DNA of 64,000 nucleotides from Halichondria panicea (Eukaryota; Porifera; Demospongiae; Suberitida; Halichondriidae): NCBI RefSeq assembly GCF_963675165.1, contig NC_087390.1, positions 1,383,501 to 1,447,500 of the forward strand, read 5' to 3'. Shown piece by piece: positions 24,801 to 37,600 of this stretch (position 1 is its first letter; each line of letters starts with the position of its first letter). The notes under the pieces were generated by a model. It saw only the letters and a program-made list of their open reading frames with translations, ran no database searches and was not told where the DNA came from. The position numbers and the translations under genes were made by a program.

Positions 24801-26973
24801 CGTAATATTGCTCCAGTTTGGCTTCATCCATTGCCTTCCCTTCTCTATACCACACATACTACTCAACTTGATGTGCATGTAAACAGGCTATCCATGCATG
24901 CAGTCCTTTACAATACAAACTAATACAAGCTAATACAAACATATTCAGAGGTGTATTCAATCCCTGGAAATTGAGTGACCTTATAGTAAGTACATTTATA
25001 TTAACCAGAATAGAAACGAGGATTGGATTACACTTTACTCTTGCCACATACCCATGGTCGTGGATTTTGTTCCACTTTAGCTTCAGAGTTTTCTTTGAAG
25101 TACTGCAAAAATTAATTATGTGAACACACTACCATATATATAATTATATATACACAATTCTTTATATACTATAGTTATTATAATTATCAGGAGTACATTA
25201 ACTGCTAATATAAACCTCTTCAGTATAATATATAGAAGCGTAGGTAAATGACATTCGTATACATTATACGTAATCGCTACTATATGTATACATGTCGCAG
25301 ATCTACAATACACAAACTGTCACAACGTTATAAGTATTACTATAGCCATAATGAATTTTACTATATATATACACTGTGCTCCTGCCATCTATATACCGGG
25401 GGAGTGAGGACTTGCTCCATTTTGGCTTCAGAGTTCATTTGTTTTGCTTCATCCATTTTCTTCAGGAGAGCCAACTGCAAATCATAATTATATATGATGT
25501 TGATGTAAACAGGCTACCATACAGTGAGTCTTTTATTAATACAAACATCTTCAGAGGTGCATGTATGTATGCAATTTAGTAAGTACATTTATATTAACCA
25601 GAATAGATACGAGGATTGAATTACACTTTACTCTTGCCACATACCCATGGTCCAATCAAGGGTGGATAATTTTGTTCCACTTTAGCTTCAGAGTTTTCTT
25701 TGAAGTACTGCAAAAATTAAATTATGTGAACACACTACCATAATTAATATAATTATATATACACAATTCTTTATATACTATAGTTATTATAATATCAGGA
25801 GTACATTAACTGCTAATATAAACCTCTTCAGTATAATATATAGAAGCGTAGGTAAATGACATTCGTATACATTATACGTAATCGCTACTATATGTATACA
25901 TGTCGCAGATCTACAATACACAAACTGTCACAACGTTATAAGTATTACTATAGCCATAATGAATTTTACTATATATATACACTGTGCTCCTGCCATCTAT
26001 ATACCGGGGGAGTGAGGACTTGCTCCATTTTGGCTTCAGAGTTCATTTGTTTTGCTTCATCCATTTTCTTCAGGAGAGCCAACTGCAAATCATAATTATA
26101 TATGATGTTGATGTAAACAGGCTACCATACAGTGAGTCTTTTATTAATACAAACATCTTCAGAGGTGCATGTATGTATGCAATTTAGTAAGTACATTTAT
26201 ATTAACCAGAATAGATACGAGGATTGAATTACACTTTACTCTTGCCACATACCCATGGTCCAATCAAGGGTGGATAATTTTGTTCCACTTTAGCTTCAGA
26301 GTTTTCTTTGAAGTACTGCAAAAATTAAATTATGTGAACACACTACCATAATTAATATAATTATATATACACAATTCTTTATATACTATAGTTATTATAA
26401 TATCAGGAGTACATTAACTGCTAATATAAACCTCTTCAGTATAATATATAGAAGCGTAGGTAAATGACATTCGTATACATTATACGTAATCGCTACTATA
26501 TGTATACATGTCACAGATCTACAATACACAAACTGTCACAACGTTATAAGTATTACTATAGCCATAATGAATTTTACTATATATATACACTGTGCTCCTG
26601 CCATCTATATACCGGGGGAGTGAGGACTTGCTCCATTTTGGCTTCAGAGTTCATTTGTTTTGCTTCATCCATTTTCTTCAGGAGAGCCTTCTGCAAATCA
26701 TATGATGTTGATGTATAAACAGGCTACCATGCAGTGAGTCCTTTATTAATACAAACATCTTCAGAGGTGCATGTATTCAATCACTTGCAATTTGGTAAAT
26801 ACATTCATGTTGACCTGAATTAATAGATACAAGGGTACACTTTACTCTTGCCATGCACCTACCCATGGAAACAGGAATGGAATAATCTCCATTTTAGCTT
26901 CATCAGGATGTGGATAAGCATGAGTAACTGCTGCAACAGCAAAAAGGCCAACCAAGATTATGATCGCCTTCAT
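21809..26973 (-). CDS. Secreted peptide precursor with tandem phase-0 micro-exons
   Basis: An unrecognised gene, deduced entirely from splice signals. Exon 1 (26973-26863) encodes a signal peptide MKAIIILVGLFAVAAVTHA then YPHPDEAKMEI. Then come three 78-bp exons (26690-26613, 26082-26005, 25474-25397; [K/L]ALLKKMDEAKQMNSEAKM...TPP). They alternate with YFKENSEAKVEQ-type exons of 63, 63 and 51 bp (26315-26253, 25707-25645, 25102-25052). Six 39-bp exons follow (24406-24368, 23997-23959, 23577-23539, 23139-23101, 22738-22700, 22314-22276; QKAMDEAKLEGYY or variants), and a last exon QKALDEAKLEEE-stop (21847-21809). Every exon is a multiple of three with phase-0 AG/GT borders, giving about 264 aa. 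An extra copy at 24834-24802 has a damaged acceptor. A TATA-like TATAAAAG lies about 105 bp 5' of the ATG. The repeats are charged and helix-prone (DEAKxE core). The leader matches the ten-cysteine family inside ACLY. Function is unknown; expression is inferred. Confidence 0.75.
21880..24840. repeat. About 415-bp tandem array carrying micro-exons
   Basis: About seven direct copies of a 400-440-bp unit. Each has one 39-bp coding micro-exon (minus strand), a conserved block with CAAAACCTTCTCAGAGGCTG, and a block GGGAAATTATTCGTGGGGTG. Micro-exon ends are spaced 424, 401, 438, 420, 409 and 434 bp apart. Two adjacent units form an 829-bp higher-order duplicate (about 23540-24368 versus 24369-24800) that is nearly identical. 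Confidence 0.9.
25045..26715. repeat. 608-bp tandem array carrying paired exons
   Basis: Nearly three copies of a 608-bp unit; corresponding bases fall at 25248, 25856 and 26464. Each full unit holds one 78-bp and one 51/63-bp coding exon of the minus-strand peptide gene. Copies are almost identical in introns as well as exons, so the expansion is recent. Confidence 0.9.
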
Positions 26974-27072
26974 ATTGAGAGTTGTTCTTTTTGCTTTTGA
27001 GGAGTCCGATTTCCGATTGTGAAATGTTGTAAGAGATTGATCTGTCTCTGAAAAAGTGAACCTGTTCTCCTT

Positions 27073-27090
27073 TCTTTTATACAAAAGCAA
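27073..27090 (-). promoter_or_regulatory. Probable TATA box of the micro-exon peptide gene
   Basis: On the minus strand the sequence reads TTTTGTATAAAAGAAAGGAG, about 105 bp 5' of the ATG at 26973. The ten-cysteine genes on the other strand also have TATA boxes about 80-105 bp before their start codons. Confidence 0.5.
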
Positions 27091-27368
27091 TGGTAACCAT
27101 GGTAACTAAAAGAGTAACACCCAATGTTCAATATTAACACCTGCACGGGGGTAGGAGACTCACATATTTCTAGTAATAAGTAAGTTAAAGTACTAATCAC
27201 GTTAACACAACTAAGTTAAATCCAATCACATTCTACACATCAACACATGCACATTCCATATATAATTATAAATCTGTGGTCTTGCCTCCGCATGTGTGAT
27301 AAATAATAGCAACTGCCTCCAAACAATTATACACACTCAGAATTAATGAGAAGAAAGTATATACTGCA

Positions 27369-27755
27369 TATCGTATAGCGCGAAATTTTCGAGGGCTTAA
27401 TTTTCGTAGGTTAGAATTCTACACAGTCCACGAAAATTGTTAAATTACCTGCTATAACGTGCAAAGATTTAAGGCATGGCTTCCGGTAAGCAGTCATCTC
27501 GCGAACATTGTGCAACGAAATGGCTTTTAGAGGCCAATCTACGAAATATAAGTGCCTCGAAAATTTCGCGCTATACGGTATAGTGGTTAATTTTCGTGGG
27601 GTAATATATTGTGGGCAGCTGACCTCCACGAAATTTTTCCCCACAAAAAGTTAGGAGTAGTTTACTGGAATGCATGCAATGCAGTGCGTCAAACAAAATT
27701 GTTACTCACGAAAATCAGTTAACGAATTTTTTTACCCCACGAAAATTACCGGTAT
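27369..27755. mobile_element. Two adjacent or nested GTATAGCG/TAATTTTCGTGGGG MITEs
   Basis: The first foldback at 27369-27580 has ends CGTATAGCGCGAAATTTTCGAG and its inverse CTCGAAAATTTCGCGCTATACG. The second at about 27578-27755 has ends GGTATAGTGGTTAATTTTCG and CGAAAATTACCGGTAT. They lie between the micro-exon gene's promoter and the ACLY 3' end; no gene is in the interval 26974-27989. Confidence 0.65.
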
Positions 27756-27989
27756 AATTATGACATTAAAGCACTGTACAAACTAAGCACATTCCCTAAA
27801 GGAACGCTAGTTTAATTTTGTTGACGCTGTTTCATTCCTATCAATCACAATAATTATAACAAGGGTTGATAGTTTAATATCGTTTTTAATAAATAAATGC
27901 GTGCTTACTACTGTAGAACATAGGGATTTACAAACAGGGACTTAAAATGTAGCACACGTGTTTCCATGTATATATAATTATAATATCAG

Positions 27990-30900
27990 CTACACAGAGT
28001 CATGAGGGATGTAAGAGATGTCATCCCACGGGTGACGATAGAGGCCTTGCTTGAGGCGCTTCTGGTCCAAATAGTGACCTACAGACAATGGAAAGAGACG
28101 GGGTGATATAGATAGTCACAGTAGTATTTGTAAAGAACATTCTCTTCAATGTTACTGTCAGTATAATATAAATGCACACATGCACACTAAGTATCTCTCG
28201 TAACAGAAGGTCTATACACTACTAGCTAGTCAAGTGCATGAATAACTCCTGCTATACTTAGTCTAGCAATAGCCCACAAAACCTTACTCTATAATTATAT
28301 GCTCCTCTATAAGTCACATGTACACACAGCCAGTACAGGCAAAGCACTATAATCAAGGTACTGATCAGATAGCATATAGATAGCAACTGAGTTTGCTCAT
28401 ACCAATAAATCCCATCGTTCTTCCGAGCACAAAGAGTCCATTCAGTGATCCAATGTCAACGTACTCTGCAACCTCCTCCCTGCATAGGTGCATGGAAACA
28501 TTCAGAATGACTTCACTGTTTTGTTAGTATACGTACAATACAGGAGACATGAAAGGGGCTCTAAAGGAGGGGCAGACACACAAATGAGAATGTGCATGGG
28601 GATATTGGAAAAAAGGCAATGACCAGAAAAAAGGGAAGAAAGTGGGGGACACACAATTTAAAAGATCGGGTATATTAAATACTGTGCATGCATGCATGTA
28701 CATACATTAATTGTCCAGTATAGAGACTGCATGCATGATTGTGCATGTTTGGCAGATAATTCAGAATGGTTATATAATTATGTACTTACGAAGAGAAGCA
28801 GCCGCAATGTCTGAGCAGATCCACAAAACTGACGGCTATGACACCGTCCACGTTCAAGATGAGATTTGGTTTCTATGGGAACGGAATGTGATAAAGAGAT
28901 GGGATATAGTTAATTAGCATGCATTACTTAAATAATTGCATATTTACAGGGAAAGGCACTAAGCTACTTATAACACCCAAGAGTAATTGATAACCCTTGT
29001 TACTTAACACTACACATAGCACTGATCGTCTAACTTCACACGCACTAAATTATGTCACTAAAATTATACTCAATGGCGTCAACAGTACATTTATACTCAA
29101 TCAATTCTCTTACTTTTGAGGTAGTAATCTTTTCAACCTCTATCGCAAAGTCCAGAAGAGGTGTGGAGGGGAAGTTGGTTTTAACAAACTCTTTCATGAT
29201 CACCACTCGCATATCAGGGTTGTTGATCTGTGAGCGGGTCAAGTAGGATAGAAAAAATGGCAAAAGTGAACAACACATACCTATCTGAAACAATCGCTGA
29301 TCTAAGCCTCTACAATATTATAGCACTCACTAAACAGCTATTATAAATCCATATATTTTAGCTTTGAAATAGGACGTTCCCAACACTTAGTAAGTGGATT
29401 ATATACTTAGTTGCATCATAGATAGAGTAAAGAGGGATTGGAAACGGAAGTAACCTCGATGTACCATCCGTGTATCTCCGCGGTTTTAATCGAGGCTTAC
29501 TTTTTTAACACGAGGGCTAAACATCTACTTTCTCTAATACTTGACGCCATTTGGGACACAGGACACTATTTAGTTACACAGCCTTAGCTATATCAAAGGT
29601 ACTATAGGAACACAAGCATGCAAAAGCGCTCTGTGTACCTCTAGCTACCTACTTCACGACAATCGAGATTTTATTTTATTTTTTTCCAATTGATACCTAC
29701 TAAAAGGGGGCATGAGATTCAGTAATGGGGGTAGCTCTGAGATGTATGCAATAAGTTTCCCGGGCTTTTGCGGGAGTTATGAGGAGATACACGGATGGTC
29801 CCAGAGCCACTACGTAGACTTCATTGTAAAACATCACGTGAATCACTTCCGTTTCCAATCCCTCTCTACTCTATCTATGGTTGCATATAATCCATCAATG
29901 GAAACTTATTAAGTACATGTACGTGTTAATTTTTGTTAGTGTAGCTGGGTGCAAAACGGTACTCACGGACTTGACTTTGTGGCCGATGCCCATAATGAGC
30001 TGGTGTTGTTTCCTCATCGTGTTGACGAACTCCATTGGGATCATGTTAGAGTCGTACGCTTGAGTGAACTGACGAGCAGCCCCGTCTAGGGCACCTCCGA
30101 ACCTGCACGGAAGACACATACCACATAATTATAGTACTAGCAGTAATATCAAAATCAGCAAATGCATGAATGTACATGCATTGTGACTCTGAATGAATAT
30201 GAATGAAGACAAGGTAAAAACACAAATTACATTGTATCACTAAGGAATCAAATTTATTTTTTATAGGGAATAATTTTTGTAAAAGTGGTGGACTGAGCAA
30301 AAACAAGATCTCAACTTGCTTAGCTGTTGTACGTATACATAAACAAGTAACAGTTAAAAAGGTCCAATCCATGCATGGCACAATTAATACCATTAAGGGG
30401 ACACTTATATATTCTAACCATAACCACACCCCTCACCTCTCCCCCACGGTAAGAAGCCCTGAGGCTAGAGAGGACACGAGATCCTTGCCAGCTCGGGCGG
30501 CCACGATGGTGTTGTGGGCACCAGAAACAGCTGGTCCGTGGTCGGCTGTTACCATTAGACACATCTCCAGGAACTTGCACGCGTAGGGGGGAAGTCTGTG
30601 GGAGGTATAGATATACACAAGAGTTCATTAGGAAGAGTACGCAACTCCACTTAAAACCATAGGAGGCGTTTCTTCAATCTTATGTCGCAACCACATGCTG
30701 TTGTATAAACTCTAATTTGCAATGAGTGATGATTGTGATAATGTTATTCATTTACAACTGCCATAGGAAAGGCAGTGAATAACATAGTTACTAATTTTAT
30801 TCATTGCCTTTCCTGCTAGTTGCGGTTACTACCAGCCAGTATCTGTGACGTAAGATTGGAGGAATGCTTTTTGTGTACAGTCTATTGGAGTTGCGTACTC

Positions 30901-31583
30901 TTCCTAATGAACTCTTGCTATACAGTATGCTCAAAAGTGGAACAGGCCATAATTTATCATTTTCACCAAAATACTATTCAGGGGCTATATAATAGCTCAC
31001 GGTATTTTGTCAAAAACAGGCTGAAAATGAACTTTAGATTTTAACAACAATAAAAGTCTAAGCTTTCAGAAAATAAGAAAATTACAACTGAACTAAAAGT
31101 TATGGCCGTTCAAAGATGGTCCATTTAACGCTAGACAGTTAACAAAGAGCATATAATTGTTTACTAGCTAGGATATCAGTGCACAATAAGTAATACAGCA
31201 CAGCTCTGTTACTATACAGTGCACATACTGTTGTAATAATTATATATACCCCTTGGCCTAGGTTTCTCCTTCCTTGGAATCGAGGCTATTAAATTTTAAT
31301 GAATCCTATAGCAATTCTCCAGCCCACCCTCTAACCTTCTCTGGAACCAGAGCAGACTCAGCACTCCACCAATTCCAATGTCCTCCTTGAAGACATCCGA
31401 GATGGGCATGCCAGCATAGAGTAGCTCCTCCCCTCTCTCGTCACATATACTCGACATGAAGGCAGCTGGCTTTCGTATGAGCCCGAGTTCCTGAGCCCAC
31501 GAGTAGTCCATGGGGACAGTGGGCGGGTCTCTCTCTGGCTGGGGTACGATGAGACCGGCCGCTACCAGCTGTTCATACACTTC

Positions 31584-31617
<34 letters not shown>

Positions 31618-34600
31618 GTGAGGGGGTGTTAAGAGTGGAGGACTGAAGACAATTTGGCACTAATCAGAGTAGCTAGTACATAAGACTCTACCAAATTCAA
31701 TTAAATGCTCAATTAACAGGTCCCCTTATTTTGTGTGAGGGGAAATGTACTGCATCATGTACTCAGCGGATACCAGGAATACGTATACGCATTTAGTATC
31801 GGTATAATTATGAAGGACAGATAATGAAGGCGGCCGGGGTATGTATACAAGAGTTTCGATATCACATATGCATGCACACACGAGATGTTGTAGAGCAGGC
31901 TCACCCGATAATAGTGCCCAGTGTGTCAAAACTGTCAGGCACCTGAGCTCCACTCTCCAACAAAGCCTGCATGAGCAGAGGTGAAGCTAATCATACAACA
32001 CACAAAAACACACACAATGTACATGCATGTATGCATATAAAACCTAACCCCACCTATACGCACAGTACATGTACACAAACACAACACATTAATTACAGTT
32101 AATTATAACAATTATGGTAATAATTATAAGACCACCCTCACGCCCCCGTATCATCTACCCGCCCCCTCTTACCTTATTCTTGGCATCAGCTGTCTCTCTC
32201 TCACCGTTAGCAGACGCCCCCGCATGACCAAACTGTACGTCAGTGGAGAACATCTTGGCACAGGTGCCGATACACCACGCCACGGTGGGTTTGAATAGAC
32301 GGCCAGACTTGATAGCGTCACACAGAGCGTACTCCTCAATACCACCAACCTGGAGAAAAGAGATAGAGCAGTCTATATAGTTATAGCAAGAGCGCATAAA
32401 AGAGAGAGAGAGCGTGTAACTTACGCATCTGCTACAGTACGGGCAGAATCCAAAACCACAACTATAAATAGAACAATACTTGAAATTGCTCACTGCTGCA
32501 TGTGCATGGAATGTAGTCCCATGTGACCATCGTTCTATTTATAGTAGTGGTTTTGGATTCTTCCTGTACTGTAGCAGATGGAAGTTACACGCTCTCTCTC
32601 TTTTATGCGCTCTTGGTTATAGTCATGGCTATACAAATTTGCTTAAGAAGAGAGCAGTCTTATGTCATACTTATGGTCCAAGTAAATTGAAATTGAAAAA
32701 TTAAGTGTTATAAGTTGTTAGTTGTTATACCGAGGATTAGAGTCATGGTAACATACTCAGTTGGGGCCTACTTCAATAAGGGATTGTTTACCTCTCCTAA
32801 TACGACAATCATCTTCACGTAGGGATCGTCGTGGTAACGTAGCACGTGGTCCATAAACGTGGTCCCGGGATACCTATACAAAAAATGTCGTAACAATTAA
32901 CGATACAAACAATCAAAATCCCCACTCTCTACACAACAATGCATATTAAGATGTGCCTATACACTGGTCGGTGGTGGTTGGTTCTAACCACCTCCTACAG
33001 GCCTATATAGTTTACAACATAAAAGATACAAAATGTGTGCTAGATTGATTGAGGATTGAGAATAGCCATGCACTCCAAATGCTGGGCACATCATCGTTAT
33101 GTACATGTACATGTACTAGTGTGTACCTATCTCCTCCGATGGCCACGCCCTCATAGACACCGTTGGTTGTCCTGGAGATGATGTTGTTGAGCTCGTTGGA
33201 CATGCCTCCAGATCGGGACACATACGCAATACTGCGGAGAGAGAGGTACAAAGAGGGAAAAAGAAACAAACTCAATAAATGAACCTAAAATAAAAAAAAT
33301 TTATATACCGTATTAGCCTCCTTTCACAAGGCCTCAAAAAGGAGGTCTGCTACTGACTGTTTGCGCATGTGCAAAATTATTGGATAATTTCCCCGTAATG
33401 TTTCCCATTAAACTGACATTTTACCCGAAAAATATCCTGAATAACATATACAGACAAAGAATACTACTTAACGTCATACACAGAACTATATAGCTAGCTA
33501 GCTAGAGACAGAGCTGTACGTTTGGTTGCAGCAGCTATTTCTTTCTGATAGAATCTACATGTAGACTTTCATCAAGGTTAGTGTCAGATGGGCGTGGCCT
33601 GTCCATATAGGCTATTGTCAGCCGTTCAGACGATTCTCATCCACACTGTCGCAGGCTGATCTGAGTCCTTTGTTAACATAGCAGGCTAAGGGTAGCTATT
33701 AAAATGCTATCACACGGGCTAGAAACCTTCACAATCGCACTTCTATTCAATTCGAAGTCCCCAGTTTCTGGGGATTATGTGGCGCATGCGCAAACAGTCG
33801 ATACCAGGCCCTCTCGTCGAGGAAGAGCGGCCTGAGATCGAGGCTAAATCCGTATATGCTCGATCAGAGGCCGCTCTTGTATAAAGGCCGCACTCAAATA
33901 GTAGCCTCCTTTGCTAGCAAAATGAAACATTTAGTAGCCGCTCTCAAATAGTAAAAGCCCCACCCACCTTCCTGGCCGATAGAGCTTAGACGAGAGTATG
34001 TTGTCCATCATGCCTCCAGTGTTACCAATTTTGAAGCAGCCCGGCTTGATGCCACCAACCTGAGAAACAGAATGTATTTCAATCTTGTAGTAACCAGAGC
34101 TACACAGTAGAGGCCAAAATAAAGTTTCTGTTCCGTTTGCGTATATACTACCAGGAGCACATAAAGACATCTTTATGTGCTCCTGGTAGTACTCTGCGTT
34201 TGTTTTGATTCCGTTGCACGCAAGCAAAACAATCGTTTTGGTGCATGTACACTAGTGTGTTGACTTACACAAACCGCTAATTGGATTCGTAGCAATTGCT
34301 ACATGCTCTTAGTGTAAACAATAATTATGTAACCACGAAACCGCAGCACGTGCGTGGGAGGAAACGAGCAATTGCGTGCAATCTAATCAGCTTACTACGC
34401 AAACGCAACAGAAACTTTATTTTTTGACCTCTACTGTATGTAACGTAACGTAACATGCGCTTTAGGAATGATTACTAATTATACTGGAACTGATTCAGAA
34501 GTACAGTTTGCTTGAAGGCAATGGATTGACAGATAATAGACTGATCAGTATAGTGATGACTATAAGGATTTGCAGCAAAGAATAGCTTAGTAATTGCTCT

Positions 34601-37600
34601 AATTAAGCAAATATTATGCACAGTTACATGCAAACAAACAGTCAACTATACAATGAGAAAGTATTAATGTGCGAGATCGTACAGTAGATAAAGCTCACGT
34701 ACCGTGGCTGGTCCAATAATGGTGACCTTCTTCTCATCTGCTGTCTTGATGAGTTTCTTAGTATGGTTCTCAGGAATGCCCTCGGCTATGATCGCTATCG
34801 TGTGGAACTGTGTGCGTGTGTGTACGTGTGCGTGTTTGATTGAAGTGTATACAAAAGGTATTGGGGTGGTAAAGGATTGTCAGTCGCACACCATACATGT
34901 GTCTAAAATAGTCTATCACATGCAGTGTCTATACATTATGTTTAAAAATGCACAGAGCCTTCACTATTTTAATAGTTCAGGGAACTACAGTACAGCAGAA
35001 ACAAAAGAATAATAATTAAAGGAGCAGACAACACAAAAGCATACAGGAGTAGAAAAAGCAAACAGACGCCCGACCTTGAGAGTCAAGAATGATGGGTTAA
35101 AGAGTCTTGAACGGTTCCTTGCTAATTCATGCATTTACGACCTTAGCACCCCAATTAAGAGCAATAATTATATACAGCATTAGAGCAGCTGCATGCAGTC
35201 TGACTCAGGGCAGATTATTAATTGTACACTTCCACTCGCTAGACCCCATTAAGCAACAAATTCTACAACTCGTTGGTTCATTGGCATGCTTTGAGTTATA
35301 GATGTGAGCTATTATAACACCAAAACAGCTGTCCTTTCTTGTGGGCCAAAACATAGATAGAAGCAGCTGTCCTTTCTTGTGGGAGACAATGTTTGACAAA
35401 TTCAAACTGTATGCCGTGAAATTGGTTACAATACATCCATTACAGCTTGTGGGAGACAATGTTTGACAAATTCAAACTGTATGCCGTGAAATTGGTTACA
35501 ATACATCCATTACAGAGCATGTACTTGTCATGTATAGTAGTGAAGTCTGTTATTCTCATGATACACTTTCCTAGAACTCTGAGTCCATAACATGAGTAGA
35601 CTGATGTCTCTACCAAGAATCCATAATTATGTGGGGAGAGTAGTTATGCCAAATTTCCTACCACTGCTGTTGGGTATATAAGTGGAAGGAGACAGGCTTA
35701 GTTATCAGAGACGGATCTGTGATTTCACATAATTATCAATACTCTTCGGAAAAACTCAAGAAAAAGCGTTTTCAATATGAAGTTGATTGTAATCCTGGCC
35801 GGCCTTTTTGCTGTTGTAGCAGTCGCTCATGCTTATTCTACTAATATGCTGGAGGCTCTCTTGCAGGCACAACCGGCAGAACTGGAGCAAGAAGAACCCA
35901 GTATGGAGAGATATCGTCATGGTCATGGTCATGGTCATGGTCATGGTCATTATGAAGAGGTTTGTCATAATTATTTTATTGCAGGCAGGCAGTGAAAATG
36001 ATTGCTACATTAAATATATAAGTTGAGAAATAATTACACTGTGTAAATATTATAAGAAAAACATAGCATATAGACATAATAAAGAATCGTAGCGGTCATA
36101 TCCATCTAACATACTGGAGCCTTTTTGCAGATAATGGATGATGCAGAACTGGAGCAAGACGAAGAGGTTTGTGTATTGCAGTGCATGGCATGATATAAAA
36201 GATAATGATGTCTTAAGCTTAAAGTTGAGACACTATAATTATATATATCTTATATATAATTTATAGATGCATGTGTTACAGTTAGTATACTGTGTATATA
36301 TGAACTATGACAATAATTTATAGACATTGCTAACAACTCTTCCTCCATAATTATTGTCTCTATATATACAGGCTGACGAACAGGCGACTGGTCACACAAC
36401 TGAAGCCATACTAGCTCAAGCTATGTGTCAACGAGCCAGCAAGTCAAACAGAGAACGTGTGTACGCTGTCGGACGGGCTTGTAAATCTCGCACAAGCTGC
36501 ACGCAAATATGTAAGAGTGCTCAACTAAGGAGGCAAGATCCCGAGCTTAGGAGAGGTAAAACGAGGTGTGCCATGGCTTTCCATGTGTACAAAAATCGTC
36601 CAGCAACAAACCTCCAAGGAAAGCCTCTAACTGCAAAACTTGGGCTCAAGACTAGGAGGGCGTTGTGTAACTGGCGTGGCTGTGGACCAAACTTCTGCTG
36701 CTGTGTGAACAAGCAGTAAATTCTCTGAACTGAATAAATACCCGAACCGGATAACATTTGTAGCTATATAGCTTATAGTTAGAATAACATTTCAAGTAAC
36801 ATTTGTAGAGCTTAGTTAGCTGCATGCATGTATATGGGGGATATACGCAGCTATACATGTGTTATTGATTTTTGTTTCTAGTGCTTTCCCCGGCCAATCC
36901 TATATATAATAACTTTAACGTAAATGCAGTGTGTACTAGCAGATATGCGTTTTAAGTATAATAATAGCCTGCATGCAGCCATAGCACCCCAATAAAGAGA
37001 ATATGTGTACAGCTATTATTATTATTATGCCTCGGTGCGCAGGCGCAAGCGAGGTATACGGTAGTGTGTTTGTGTGTGTGTGTGTATAGACTGCTACAGC
37101 TGTTCATGGATCAATGAAGTGCAAGTATAGGCTTATAGTCATGTTTTCTTGGATTTTAATTCGTGGATTTGCAAAATAATGCTTCGTTCTCGAGTTATGC
37201 CTACTTGGAATGCCATTGCAGCCTTTTCAGAAGAGCACGTAGCCAAACTTGTTTACCGAGTGTTGCTACTCTACTTAGTAGTTAGCTCTGTACTAGAACG
37301 CTAGCTATTGGTAGCTGCAAGAGTGTAAAAGAGAGCTGCAAGGCTCTGCTGACTTGCAGCCATTAATTTTAGACTTGAACTTTTGGCATCAATCGTTTTT
37401 AACAACAATCATCATCAATCATTACCCACTCTTTGAGTTTCCCTGGATTTTGCATGCAGTAAAATTAATCATGATAATTATAATCAATGTGTGTATAAAA
37501 GCTATAGCTTAGTAGCTTTGGCATCTCCACCGAGGCATCAGCACCTGTGGTGCTTTCATTACACAAAGAACAGTAAAATAGCGCTGACAGTGCATAAAAT

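Noticed and set aside
24802-24834. Extra 33-bp micro-exon
   Set aside because: It can be kept in frame only with a poor acceptor (GGGAAG); it is probably a decayed unit and was left out of the main model.
22250-24850. CRISPR-like array
   Set aside because: Units are 400-440 bp, the sequence between conserved blocks is itself repeated, and each unit contains a splice-bounded coding exon; the context is eukaryotic.
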